The position numbers and the translations under genes were made by a program. 5,230 nucleotides of DNA from assembly GCA_937926325.1 (NCBI GenBank), contig CALAZQ010000075.1, positions 1 through 5,230 of the forward strand. The letters are read 5' to 3'. Below, piece after piece: positions 1 to 5,230 of the stretch. Each line of letters begins with the position of its first letter. Positions within the stretch are counted from its first letter, which is position 1. Source of the DNA: an uncultured Planctomycetaceae bacterium (GTDB lineage Bacteria; Planctomycetota; Planctomycetia; Pirellulales; UBA1268). The notes under the pieces are model-generated. The model made no database searches and was not told the DNA's origin. It saw nothing but the letters and a program-made list of their open reading frames with translations.

Positions 1-282
1 GGAGAGGGAGAACGAAAATCGACAGCAGCGTTGCAAAATCAGGGCAGCAGAATTGATGCCGAATACCATTGCCATCCCTGGCTCGCTTACGCTCAGCAGG
101 CACCTGGAAGCCGCCAGCGGAAGCTGGCGGACCCGCAGTGCCCAGTGCGCCACGGGAACGCCAGCTGCAACCGCTGCCGCTGATAACTGAGGCAAGCTGG
201 GACGAGCCTGCCTGGTCTGCCAGAAAACCGGTTCGGGATCTGCTGGTTCGGCCGAATGAAACGGTCGTGAGGGCAGCTGGCC
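1..282. other. Left-edge region without a supported gene
   Basis: No convincing gene is visible here. Two plus-strand frames are open from the left edge and stop at 181-183 and 188-190, so the tail of an upstream gene cannot be excluded. Their translations (about 60 residues each) show no domain or familiar motif, and both run straight through the hairpin at 111-130. The first 70 bases are less GC-rich than the rest, which suits intergenic DNA. Long open frames on both strands between about 70 and 566 look like by-products of high GC. An in-frame stop at 268-270 separates this stretch from the gene starting at 283. Confidence 0.5.
111..130. repeat. Perfect inverted repeat, 8-bp stem with GGAA loop
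   Basis: Bases 111-118 (CCGCCAGC) pair perfectly with 123-130 (GCTGGCGG) around the loop GGAA, which has the GNRA pattern. Seven of the eight pairs are G-C. No T-run follows on either strand, so it is not a standard intrinsic terminator. Short GC-rich palindromes flanked by semi-conserved text occur as dispersed extragenic repeats in many bacterial genomes. That this is one of them is an inference that needs the rest of the genome. It could equally be a structured leader or tail of a neighbouring transcript. Confidence 0.55.
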
Positions 283-894
283 GTGGCCGGACTGCCGAGG
301 GGTACGGCGAGACCTGGCGGGGGGCGAGACGTGCGGGCGCAAAGCTGGATATTGGTGGGCGGGTTTTTGGTCGGCTGCTGTCTGTCCGGTGGCCTCAACT
401 CGGTCCGGGCCGGGGATGGCCTCGTGAGCGACGACGGCTGGCGGCCGAAGGGGTACCACCGGCAGGCTGCCGTCACTGGGCAGGCAGAAGCTCTCACGGT
501 ATCCAGCAGACCTGTAGCGGTGCTCACGCAGCCGCCAGCAGCTGTGGATACCAACAAGCCGTTTGACTGGCGGGATGACCTCTACGGCCCTGCTGCACTT
601 ACTGGGCAGGCAGTGGTGTCAGAGAACACGCGTGATCCATCATTGCAACCACACCGCTCAGCCGCGCCGGCCGTCACAATCCGTCACTGGTGCCGTTGTG
701 AGCACTCATCGATCTGCGGCCACTGCGGGCTGAAGCGACCGATTCTGGCCGTCTATCAAGACACTCCGATGCCCACGGCTGAACCGAGGGCAATGCTGGC
801 GAATAGCGACCAACTTCGTCCGCCGCTCGATCGTCTACGGCTGGCGTTCGAACGGGCGAATGATCGCGTCCAGGAAACGCTTGCCCGGTTCTAA
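283..894 (+). CDS. Hypothetical small exported protein or lipoprotein with a Cys/His cluster
   Basis: I do not recognise a family. The frame gives 203 residues from a GTG at 283, preceded by GAGGG at 269-273 with a 9-base spacer. An in-frame GTG at 331 (187 residues) is an alternative that gives a more compact signal peptide. A hydrophobic stretch at about residues 22-35 follows an Arg-rich start. It contains L-V-G-C (29-32), which fits a lipobox with Cys32, and a signal peptidase I-like V-R-A site ends at 43. Residues 135-149 hold HWCRCEHSSICGHCG, a C-x-C-x5-C-x2-C cluster with three His that could bind a metal. The C-terminus (about 182-203) could form a charged amphipathic helix. Codon third positions are less GC-biased than in the neighbouring genes. 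The gene stops 17 bp from the convergent dehydrogenase stop. The signal sequence and Cys cluster argue for a real gene, but without homologs this stays uncertain. Confidence 0.5.
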   Translation: MAGLPRGTARPGGGRDVRAQSWILVGGFLVGCCLSGGLNSVRAGDGLVSDDGWRPKGYHRQAAVTGQAEALTVSSRPVAVLTQPPAAVDTNKPFDWRDDLYGPAALTGQAVVSENTRDPSLQPHRSAAPAVTIRHWCRCEHSSICGHCGLKRPILAVYQDTPMPTAEPRAMLANSDQLRPPLDRLRLAFERANDRVQETLARF

Positions 895-911
895 GGAAGG
901 GTTTGTTCGCC

Positions 912-1670
912 TTACCAGACCGTCTTGCCGCCGTTGACGGCGATGGTCTGGCCGGTCACAAAGGCCGCCTCATCGCTGGCCAGGTAAGCCGCCGCCCAGC
1001 CGACCTCTTCGGGCTTGCCCCAGCGGCCCATCGGGATGCTGGCCAGGTAGGCGTCCTTATCCTCCTGCGGGTCGTTCTCGTGCCGCTCCACCGGAATCCA
1101 GCCGGGAGCAATCATGTTGACCGTGATGCCGTCCGGAGCCAGTTCATGGGCCATGCTCCGTGACCAGCCGGTCTGGCCCCCCTTGGCGGCGACGTAGGCA
1201 GAGAAGGGAGCAACGCCCAGCAGGAACACCTCGCTGGTGATGTTGATCAGCCGGCCGTGGCCGCGGGTCTTCATGCCCGGCAGGACGCGGCGGGCCAGCA
1301 GGTAGGGGCTTTTCACGAAGAAGTCGAGCATCTGCTGGTAGAAGGCCCAGTCATACTCTTCGATCGGCTTGAGTGGTTGGGCCGGCGTGGCGTTGAGCAC
1401 GACGATGTCGACTGGGCCAAGTGAATGCTCGATCGCCGTTACCATGCGATCGACTTCGGCTGCATCGGTGACATCGGCCTGAAACAACTCGGCCGTGATG
1501 CCATCACCACGGAGTTCCGCCAAGGCGGCATCAGCCCGGGACCTGTTGTTGGCGTAGTTGACAGCAACTTTTGCGCCAGCCTTGCCGAGGCAGGCGGCAG
1601 TCGCCTTGCCAAGGCCGGTTGACGAGCCGGTAACCAGGGCAACGCGATTGGCGAGGGAGAAAGGTGGCAT
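912..1670 (-). CDS. Short-chain dehydrogenase/reductase (classical SDR, FabG-like)
   Basis: A cytoplasmic NAD(P)(H)-dependent oxidoreductase of the classical SDR type; 252 residues is the usual length. The Rossmann motif TGSSTGLG is at 14-21, D66-V67 matches the adenine-pocket Asp after beta-4... strand three, catalytic Ser146 sits 13 residues before Tyr159, and YVAAK (159-163) is the YxxxK motif. P189-G190 and the C-terminal GQTIAVNGG (240-248) are also typical. Two positions depart from the family: the NNAG motif reads LNAT (92-95), and Phe118 sits where the tetrad Asn is expected. The ATG at 1670 was chosen because the Rossmann beta-strand begins a few residues later. A frame extended to 1808 would add 46 residues without SDR character, inside the upstream gene. 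No clear Shine-Dalgarno precedes the ATG. It lies 34 bp after the ROK gene on the same strand, so the two are probably co-transcribed. The substrate cannot be read; FabG-like sugar or polyol dehydrogenases are alternatives. Confidence 0.92.
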   Translation of the reverse strand: MPPFSLANRVALVTGSSTGLGKATAACLGKAGAKVAVNYANNRSRADAALAELRGDGITAELFQADVTDAAEVDRMVTAIEHSLGPVDIVVLNATPAQPLKPIEEYDWAFYQQMLDFFVKSPYLLARRVLPGMKTRGHGRLINITSEVFLLGVAPFSAYVAAKGGQTGWSRSMAHELAPDGITVNMIAPGWIPVERHENDPQEDKDAYLASIPMGRWGKPEEVGWAAAYLASDEAAFVTGQTIAVNGGKTVW

Positions 1671-1704
1671 GAGAAGTTCAATAAGAAAGGAAGAAACGGC
1701 AGGG

Positions 1705-2892
1705 TCAGCCGAGCGATGGGGCCCAGGCGTTGGTGAGATGGTGGATGATACCGGCCACCGCTCCCTGCCGTTTGCTCGATCGTGTCGCATGGATTGCACA
1801 GTCGGCAAGTGACGCAGTCAGGGCCCGCTGTTTCACCCGGTCGAGCACCCGCTCAAACCGGTCTGGGTGGCCGGCCAGCAGCCGGCCATGCACGAACAGG
1901 GCGGTGGGGTTGAAGATGTTGATCACTGCGGCAATGGCGATGGCAAGGTACTCAGTGACCGCCCGGATTTCATGCTGAAAGTCCGCCGCCCGCTCAGCCA
2001 GCAGGGCCTCGGCCTCAGCCAGCCCCAGCGGCTGGCCCAACGACTCGGACAGCATGCGGGTGAGGGCTGCATCGGTGGCGAGGGTCTCGAGGCAGCCGCG
2101 GTTGCCGCAGCCGCACCGCAGCCCGTCAGGGGCGGCGGTAATGTGACCAATTTCGCCCGCCATGCCGCTGTGGCCGGCCAGCAGCCGGCCGCCACTGATC
2201 ACCCCAAGGCCCAGCCCCGCCTCAACATCGAGCAGGGCGAAGTCGGAGAGGCCACGGGCATTGCCATGCAGCCGCTCACCGAGGCAGAGGGCATAGCTCT
2301 CCTGCAGCAGCAGACATTCGCAGCCCAGCCGGTCGGCCAGATCCCGGGCCGGGTTCCGCTTGTCGAGCAGATGCAGGTTGGGTGAAAAGACGATTTCCCC
2401 CAGCCGGTCGTTGACCAGGCCCGGCACGCTGATGCCGATGCCGCGAATCCGATCGAATGATGCACCAACGGCAGCCCGTACCTCAGTCTCGATGGCATCG
2501 AGCAGGGCCGGGTAGCTCGACGGAGTGGCAAAACGGCGGGTGAAATCCTCAGTGACGCGGCCATCGAGCCCGGTCGTCACCACCGAAGAGCCCCCAACAT
2601 CGATGACGACCCCGAGCACGACGGCCGACTCAGTGGCCAGCCGCACGAGCTTGCTCGGGCGACCAACCGTCTGCGCGACCGGATCAATCTCCTCGACAAA
2701 GCCACGAGCCAGCAGCGACTCAACCGCCTTTGAGACCGTCGGCGCCGTGAGGCCGGAAAGCCGAGTGAGTGAGGCCCGTGAGGCCGGCCCCTGCTGCTGG
2801 AGTACCTCGACCAGCCGCCGCTCGTTGATCCGCCGCAGTAGGCCCGATTCAATCCGGTCGGGGCTTTCCGAAGTGGGGGCGCTTTTCGTCAT
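1705..2892 (-). CDS. ROK-family transcriptional regulator (NagC/Mlc/XylR type)
   Basis: A 395-residue DNA-binding regulator with the length and layout of NagC/Mlc-type ROK repressors. An N-terminal winged helix-turn-helix lies at about 18-85, with recognition helix near 50-62 (TAPTVSKAVESLL) and a wing ending in GRPS (77-80). The ROK domain follows from about 92: phosphate-loop-like DVGGSS (98-103), the signature GLGLGVISGGRLLAGHSGMAGE (226-247), sugar-contact E247, and a zinc site made by H250, C260, C262 and C267 (CGCGNRGC). Where ROK sugar kinases have the catalytic Asp in ENDAN, this protein reads LQESY with Glu198, so it is probably not a kinase. ATG 2892 is the only Met before residue 244 and no Shine-Dalgarno precedes it, which would fit a leaderless transcript. 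The SDR gene follows 34 bp downstream. ROK regulators usually respond to sugars or phosphosugars, but the ligand here is unknown. Confidence 0.95.
   Translation of the reverse strand: MTKSAPTSESPDRIESGLLRRINERRLVEVLQQQGPASRASLTRLSGLTAPTVSKAVESLLARGFVEEIDPVAQTVGRPSKLVRLATESAVVLGVVIDVGGSSVVTTGLDGRVTEDFTRRFATPSSYPALLDAIETEVRAAVGASFDRIRGIGISVPGLVNDRLGEIVFSPNLHLLDKRNPARDLADRLGCECLLLQESYALCLGERLHGNARGLSDFALLDVEAGLGLGVISGGRLLAGHSGMAGEIGHITAAPDGLRCGCGNRGCLETLATDAALTRMLSESLGQPLGLAEAEALLAERAADFQHEIRAVTEYLAIAIAAVINIFNPTALFVHGRLLAGHPDRFERVLDRVKQRALTASLADCAIHATRSSKRQGAVAGIIHHLTNAWAPSLG
1867..1887. repeat. 21-bp direct repeat, copy 1, itself palindromic
   Basis: Lies inside the ROK gene and is identical to 2170-2190. 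Within it and one base beyond (1868-1888), TGGCCGGC pairs perfectly with GCCGGCCA around a 5-base loop. On the coding strand it encodes GRLLAGH (residues 336-342). The two copies are 303 bp apart, which is 101 codons, so both are read in the same frame. Confidence 0.85.
2170..2190. repeat. 21-bp direct repeat, copy 2
   Basis: Identical to 1867-1887, and encodes the same GRLLAGH (residues 235-241) within the ROK signature loop. The inner seven pairs of the palindrome are kept (GGCCGGC with GCCGGCC); the outermost pair is lost. ROK proteins commonly carry a GGR-L segment at both places, so shared protein motifs plus biased codon use may explain it. Confidence 0.85.
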
Positions 2893-2971
2893 GCGGCCAA
2901 ATTCTACGATTCCGGTGGCTTTTTTGTAAGGGCCATTTAGAATTGCGATTGTTCTGCGGAGGAAATCTGCG
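2893..2971. promoter_or_regulatory. Divergent promoter/operator region between the ROK and PSCyt1 genes
   Basis: This 79-bp gap must hold the start signals of both divergent genes. A 7-bp inverted pair is present: AATTCTA at 2900-2906 and TAGAATT at 2938-2944. Each supplies TAGAAT, one mismatch from TATAAT, reading outward. On the minus strand, TAGAAT (2906-2901) lies 17 bp from a weak -35 candidate TTACAA (2929-2924), and would start RNA almost at the regulator's ATG. On the plus strand, TAGAAT (2938-2943) would start RNA near 2950, just before the ribosome binding site, but I see no good -35. GGCCA also recurs at 2895-2899 and 2931-2935. The inverted half-sites could instead, or also, be a regulator-binding operator. 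Promoter positions are inferred from consensus only. Confidence 0.5.
2958..2963 (+). promoter_or_regulatory. Strong Shine-Dalgarno GGAGGA for the PSCyt1 gene
   Basis: GGAGGA ends 8 bases before the ATG at 2972, which fixes that start. It stands out because neither minus-strand gene in the window has a recognisable Shine-Dalgarno sequence. Confidence 0.85.
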
Positions 2972-5230
2972 ATGGGCCGCTATGTACGCGACGTTGGTTC
3001 CTTTTTGGTGGTGATTGCGGCGGGCCTGGCGCCCGCAGTCGAGGCCGCCGAAATCGACTTTTCCCGGGATATCCAGCCGCTGCTGGCCAAGCGGTGCTTT
3101 GCCTGCCACGGCCCCGACACCCAAGAGGTGGGGCTGCGGTTCGATGATCAGACCGCCGCCACCCGGGAACTCGACAGCGGCCTGCGGGCCATCGTGCCGG
3201 GCGATCCGGGGGCCAGTGAAATGCTGGCCCGCATCCGTTCGACCGATCCTGACCTGCAGATGCCGCCGGAGGGCGAGCGGCTTTCGGGCGATGAGGTGGC
3301 GGCGATCACGGCGTGGATTGAGGCGGGAGCGACCTGGGAAGAGCACTGGGCCTTTCGGCCACTGGTTCGGCCCGCGGTGCCTACGGTCCCCAGGGCGGCC
3401 AATCCGATCGATGCTTTTATCCAGCAGGGTCTCGCCGACCGCGGCCTGCCGCTCCCCGACGAGGCAGACCGCCGCACCCTGTTGCGGCGGGTGACTTATG
3501 ACCTCACCGGCCTGCCGCCGTCAGAACAGGAACTGGCCGACTTTCTCGCTGACCCCTCCCCTAACGCCTGGGAGCGGGTGATCGACCGGCTGCTCGCCTC
3601 GCCCCACTACGGTGAGCAGTGGGCCCGGCACTGGCTCGACCTGGTTCGCTATGCCGACACCAACAGCTTCGAGCGGGACGGCAACAAGCCGCACGCCTGG
3701 CGGTATCGCGACTATGTGATCCGGGCCTTCAACGACGACAAGCCCTACGACCAGTTCATCATCGAACAACTCGCCGGTGATGAACTACCTGAGCCGACCG
3801 CCGATAGCCTCATTGCCACCGGCTTCTATCGGCTCGGTGTCTGGGACGACGAGCCAGCCGACCGACTCCAGCACCGTTATGACCAGCTCGACGACATTGT
3901 CGCCACCACCGGCCAGACGTTTCTCGGCTTGACCATCAACTGTGCCCGCTGCCACGACCACAAGATCGACCCGCTGCCGCAGCGGGACTACTACAGCCTG
4001 CTGGCCTTCTTCCAGAACACCACGCCGATGGGGGCACGGCAGATGAACCCTGAGTTCATCGAGCGGGCATTGCCCGAGGGAAGTCAGTCAGTCACCGATG
4101 CTCAGCATCAGCTGCGGGAACAGCGGCGGCAGCTGCGGGAGGCCGAGGCCGAGGTCCGGGCGATCGAAAAGCGGATCAAGGAGCATGGCGAGCAGGCCCG
4201 CGATGAACTGACCGAGCAGGACCTCAAGGTCTGGAAAGAAAAGGTTGCCCGGCTGAAGCGGGAGGCGGCCGCGACGCCGAAGGCCCTTGTGATCAGTGAG
4301 CATGGTGCCGAGGCCCCGGACACCCACGTGCTGTACCGCGGGAACCCGCATGCTGAGACCTCGCCTGCGACCCTGGTCGAGCCTGCCTTCCCTGGCGTGC
4401 TCAAGGCCCCGGCCCCGCAGATCGTGGCCCCGGCAGGGGGCCGTTCGACCGGTCGGCGGCTGGCCCTGGCCAAGTGGATTGCCTCGCCCGACAACCCGCT
4501 GACGGCCCGGGTGATCGTCAACCGCATCTGGCAGTATCACTTTGGCCGCGGCCTGGTTCGCAGCCCCAGCAACTTTGGCTTTGCCGGCGATCCGCCGACC
4601 CACCCGCAGCTGCTCGACTGGCTGGCAGCGGAGCTGGTAGCCGGCGGCTGGCGGCTCAAGGCCCTCCACAAGACGATCCTGCTGTCGGCAGCCTACCGGG
4701 CAGCCTCAGCGGCCCAGCCCGAGGCCCTCGCGGCCGACCCCCTCAACGATGCCCTCTGGCGGTTCGACATGCGGCGGCTGTCGGCGGAGGAACTCCGCGA
4801 CACCATTCATGTGGTCAGCGGAGCCTTCAACACCAAGATGTTCGGACCGGGCATCTACCCGACGATTCCCAAGACGGTACTGGCCACCCAGTCGCGGCCG
4901 GGGGCCGGCTGGGGTGACACGCCGCCGGTCGAGCAGGCCCGCCGCAGTGTCTACATCCATGTCAAGCGATCGCTGCTGACCCCGCTCTTGGCTGACTTCG
5001 ATCTCGCCGACACCGACACCGCCTGCCCGGTGCGGTTCGTGACGACCCAGCCGACCCAGGCCCTCGGCATGATGAACGGCGAGTTCATCCAGCGTCAGGC
5101 CCGGGTCTTTGCCGATCGGGTCCGCCGTGAGGCCGGCGGCCCTGACGCCGCCGATGTGCGGGCCTGTGTCGAGCGGGCGATTGCGATCGCCCTGGTCCGG
5201 CAACCGACCGCTGAGGAAATCGCCCGGGGC
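2972..5230 (+). CDS. Exported PSCyt1-DUF1549-DUF1553 protein (c-type cytochrome-like), 3' end beyond window
   Basis: The open frame runs 753 codons to the window edge with no stop. A Sec-type signal peptide covers about residues 1-26 (core 10-22, cleavage near VEA-A). The PSCyt1 domain follows at about 27-125, with a heme c motif CFACH (42-46) and a likely axial Met97 in MPPEG. DUF1549 spans about 146-350, with the YGEQWARHWLDLVRYAD block (213-229) and a second CxxCH, CARCH (324-328). A charged, probably coiled-coil linker lies at about 376-434, and VLYRGNP (453-459) precedes DUF1553, which starts near 496 (RLALAKWIASPDNPLTARV). The last visible part (ALVRQPTAEE) resembles the family's C-terminal helices, so perhaps a few dozen residues are missing. 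The protein is probably periplasmic or envelope-bound and binds up to two hemes. Its reaction is unknown; roles in polysaccharide breakdown are often suggested for the family. In Planctomycetota a DUF1501 gene often follows. Confidence 0.95.
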   Translation, partial: MGRYVRDVGSFLVVIAAGLAPAVEAAEIDFSRDIQPLLAKRCFACHGPDTQEVGLRFDDQTAATRELDSGLRAIVPGDPGASEMLARIRSTDPDLQMPPEGERLSGDEVAAITAWIEAGATWEEHWAFRPLVRPAVPTVPRAANPIDAFIQQGLADRGLPLPDEADRRTLLRRVTYDLTGLPPSEQELADFLADPSPNAWERVIDRLLASPHYGEQWARHWLDLVRYADTNSFERDGNKPHAWRYRDYVIRAFNDDKPYDQFIIEQLAGDELPEPTADSLIATGFYRLGVWDDEPADRLQHRYDQLDDIVATTGQTFLGLTINCARCHDHKIDPLPQRDYYSLLAFFQNTTPMGARQMNPEFIERALPEGSQSVTDAQHQLREQRRQLREAEAEVRAIEKRIKEHGEQARDELTEQDLKVWKEKVARLKREAAATPKALVISEHGAEAPDTHVLYRGNPHAETSPATLVEPAFPGVLKAPAPQIVAPAGGRSTGRRLALAKWIASPDNPLTARVIVNRIWQYHFGRGLVRSPSNFGFAGDPPTHPQLLDWLAAELVAGGWRLKALHKTILLSAAYRAASAAQPEALAADPLNDALWRFDMRRLSAEELRDTIHVVSGAFNTKMFGPGIYPTIPKTVLATQSRPGAGWGDTPPVEQARRSVYIHVKRSLLTPLLADFDLADTDTACPVRFVTTQPTQALGMMNGEFIQRQARVFADRVRREAGGPDAADVRACVERAIAIALVRQPTAEEIARG

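Noticed and set aside
93..557. Minus-strand open frame of 154 codons
   Set aside because: Overlaps the better-supported plus-strand gene. Its translation is Pro/Arg/Cys-rich with no domain or signal sequence, as expected of an antisense frame in GC-rich DNA.
69..566. Plus-strand open frame of 165 codons
   Set aside because: Runs through the hairpin at 111-130 and overlaps the frame with the export signal. The translation is Arg/Gly-rich low-complexity sequence without recognisable features.
691..726. Cys cluster in the small exported protein as a heme c site
   Set aside because: The spacing is C-x-C-x5-C-x2-C followed by Gly. There is no CxxCH, so covalent heme attachment is not supported.
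892..914. TAAGG ... CCTTA inverted repeat between the two convergent stop codons as a bidirectional terminator
   Set aside because: The stem is only 5 bp with a 13-base loop and no T-run on either side; most of it is formed by the stop codons themselves.
903..1163. Plus-strand open frame of 86 codons opposite the SDR
   Set aside because: Antisense to the conserved C-terminal half of the SDR, with no independent signal.
912..1808. Longer SDR reading frame starting at 1808
   Set aside because: The extra 46 residues lie inside the end of the ROK gene in another frame and have no SDR character. The ATG at 1670 sits directly before the Rossmann fold and gives the usual family length.
4088..4669. 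Minus-strand open frame of 193 codons opposite the PSCyt1-family gene
   Set aside because: It lies fully antisense to a clear coding frame with recognised domains, and its translation shows no motif. It is a codon-bias shadow.
1..5230. CRISPR array, tRNA or rRNA genes, insertion sequence or attachment site
   Set aside because: No regularly spaced repeats, tRNA-like cloverleaf, rRNA-like sequence, transposase or terminal inverted repeats were seen on reading both strands.

Overview
The window looks like a piece of a GC-rich Planctomycetota chromosome, or of a close relative in the Planctomycetota/Verrucomicrobiota group. The main support is the large plus-strand gene at 2972-5230. It has the PSCyt1 / DUF1549 (PSCyt2) / DUF1553 (PSD1) architecture, a family strongly expanded in that group. 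The order or genus cannot be decided from the sequence alone.

Layout: 1-282 has no gene I can support, but holds a perfect 8-bp-stem hairpin with a GNRA-type loop (111-130). 283-894 (+) is a candidate small exported protein or lipoprotein with a Cys/His cluster; I do not recognise it. It meets tail to tail, with 17 bp between, a minus-strand pair transcribed leftward: a ROK-family transcriptional regulator (2892 to 1705) followed after 34 bp by a short-chain dehydrogenase/reductase (1670 to 912). A 79-bp divergent intergenic region (2893-2971) separates the regulator from the exported c-type cytochrome-like PSCyt1/DUF1549/DUF1553 protein, which runs off the right edge in frame and lacks only its C-terminal tail.

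How the genes may work together (inference): the ROK regulator probably senses a sugar or sugar derivative and controls its own operon with the SDR. Because of the divergent arrangement it may also control the cytochrome-like gene. The shared region carries two inverted TAGAATT elements, each placed where a -10 box would fit. This would suit a local module for uptake or oxidation of a carbohydrate, but no substrate can be read from the sequence.

I found no convincing new defence, mobile or RNA system. The points most worth a second look are the divergent control region, the SDR with Phe where the catalytic tetrad Asn is expected, the small Cys/His-rich exported protein, and a 21-bp palindromic repeat used twice in frame in the ROK gene.
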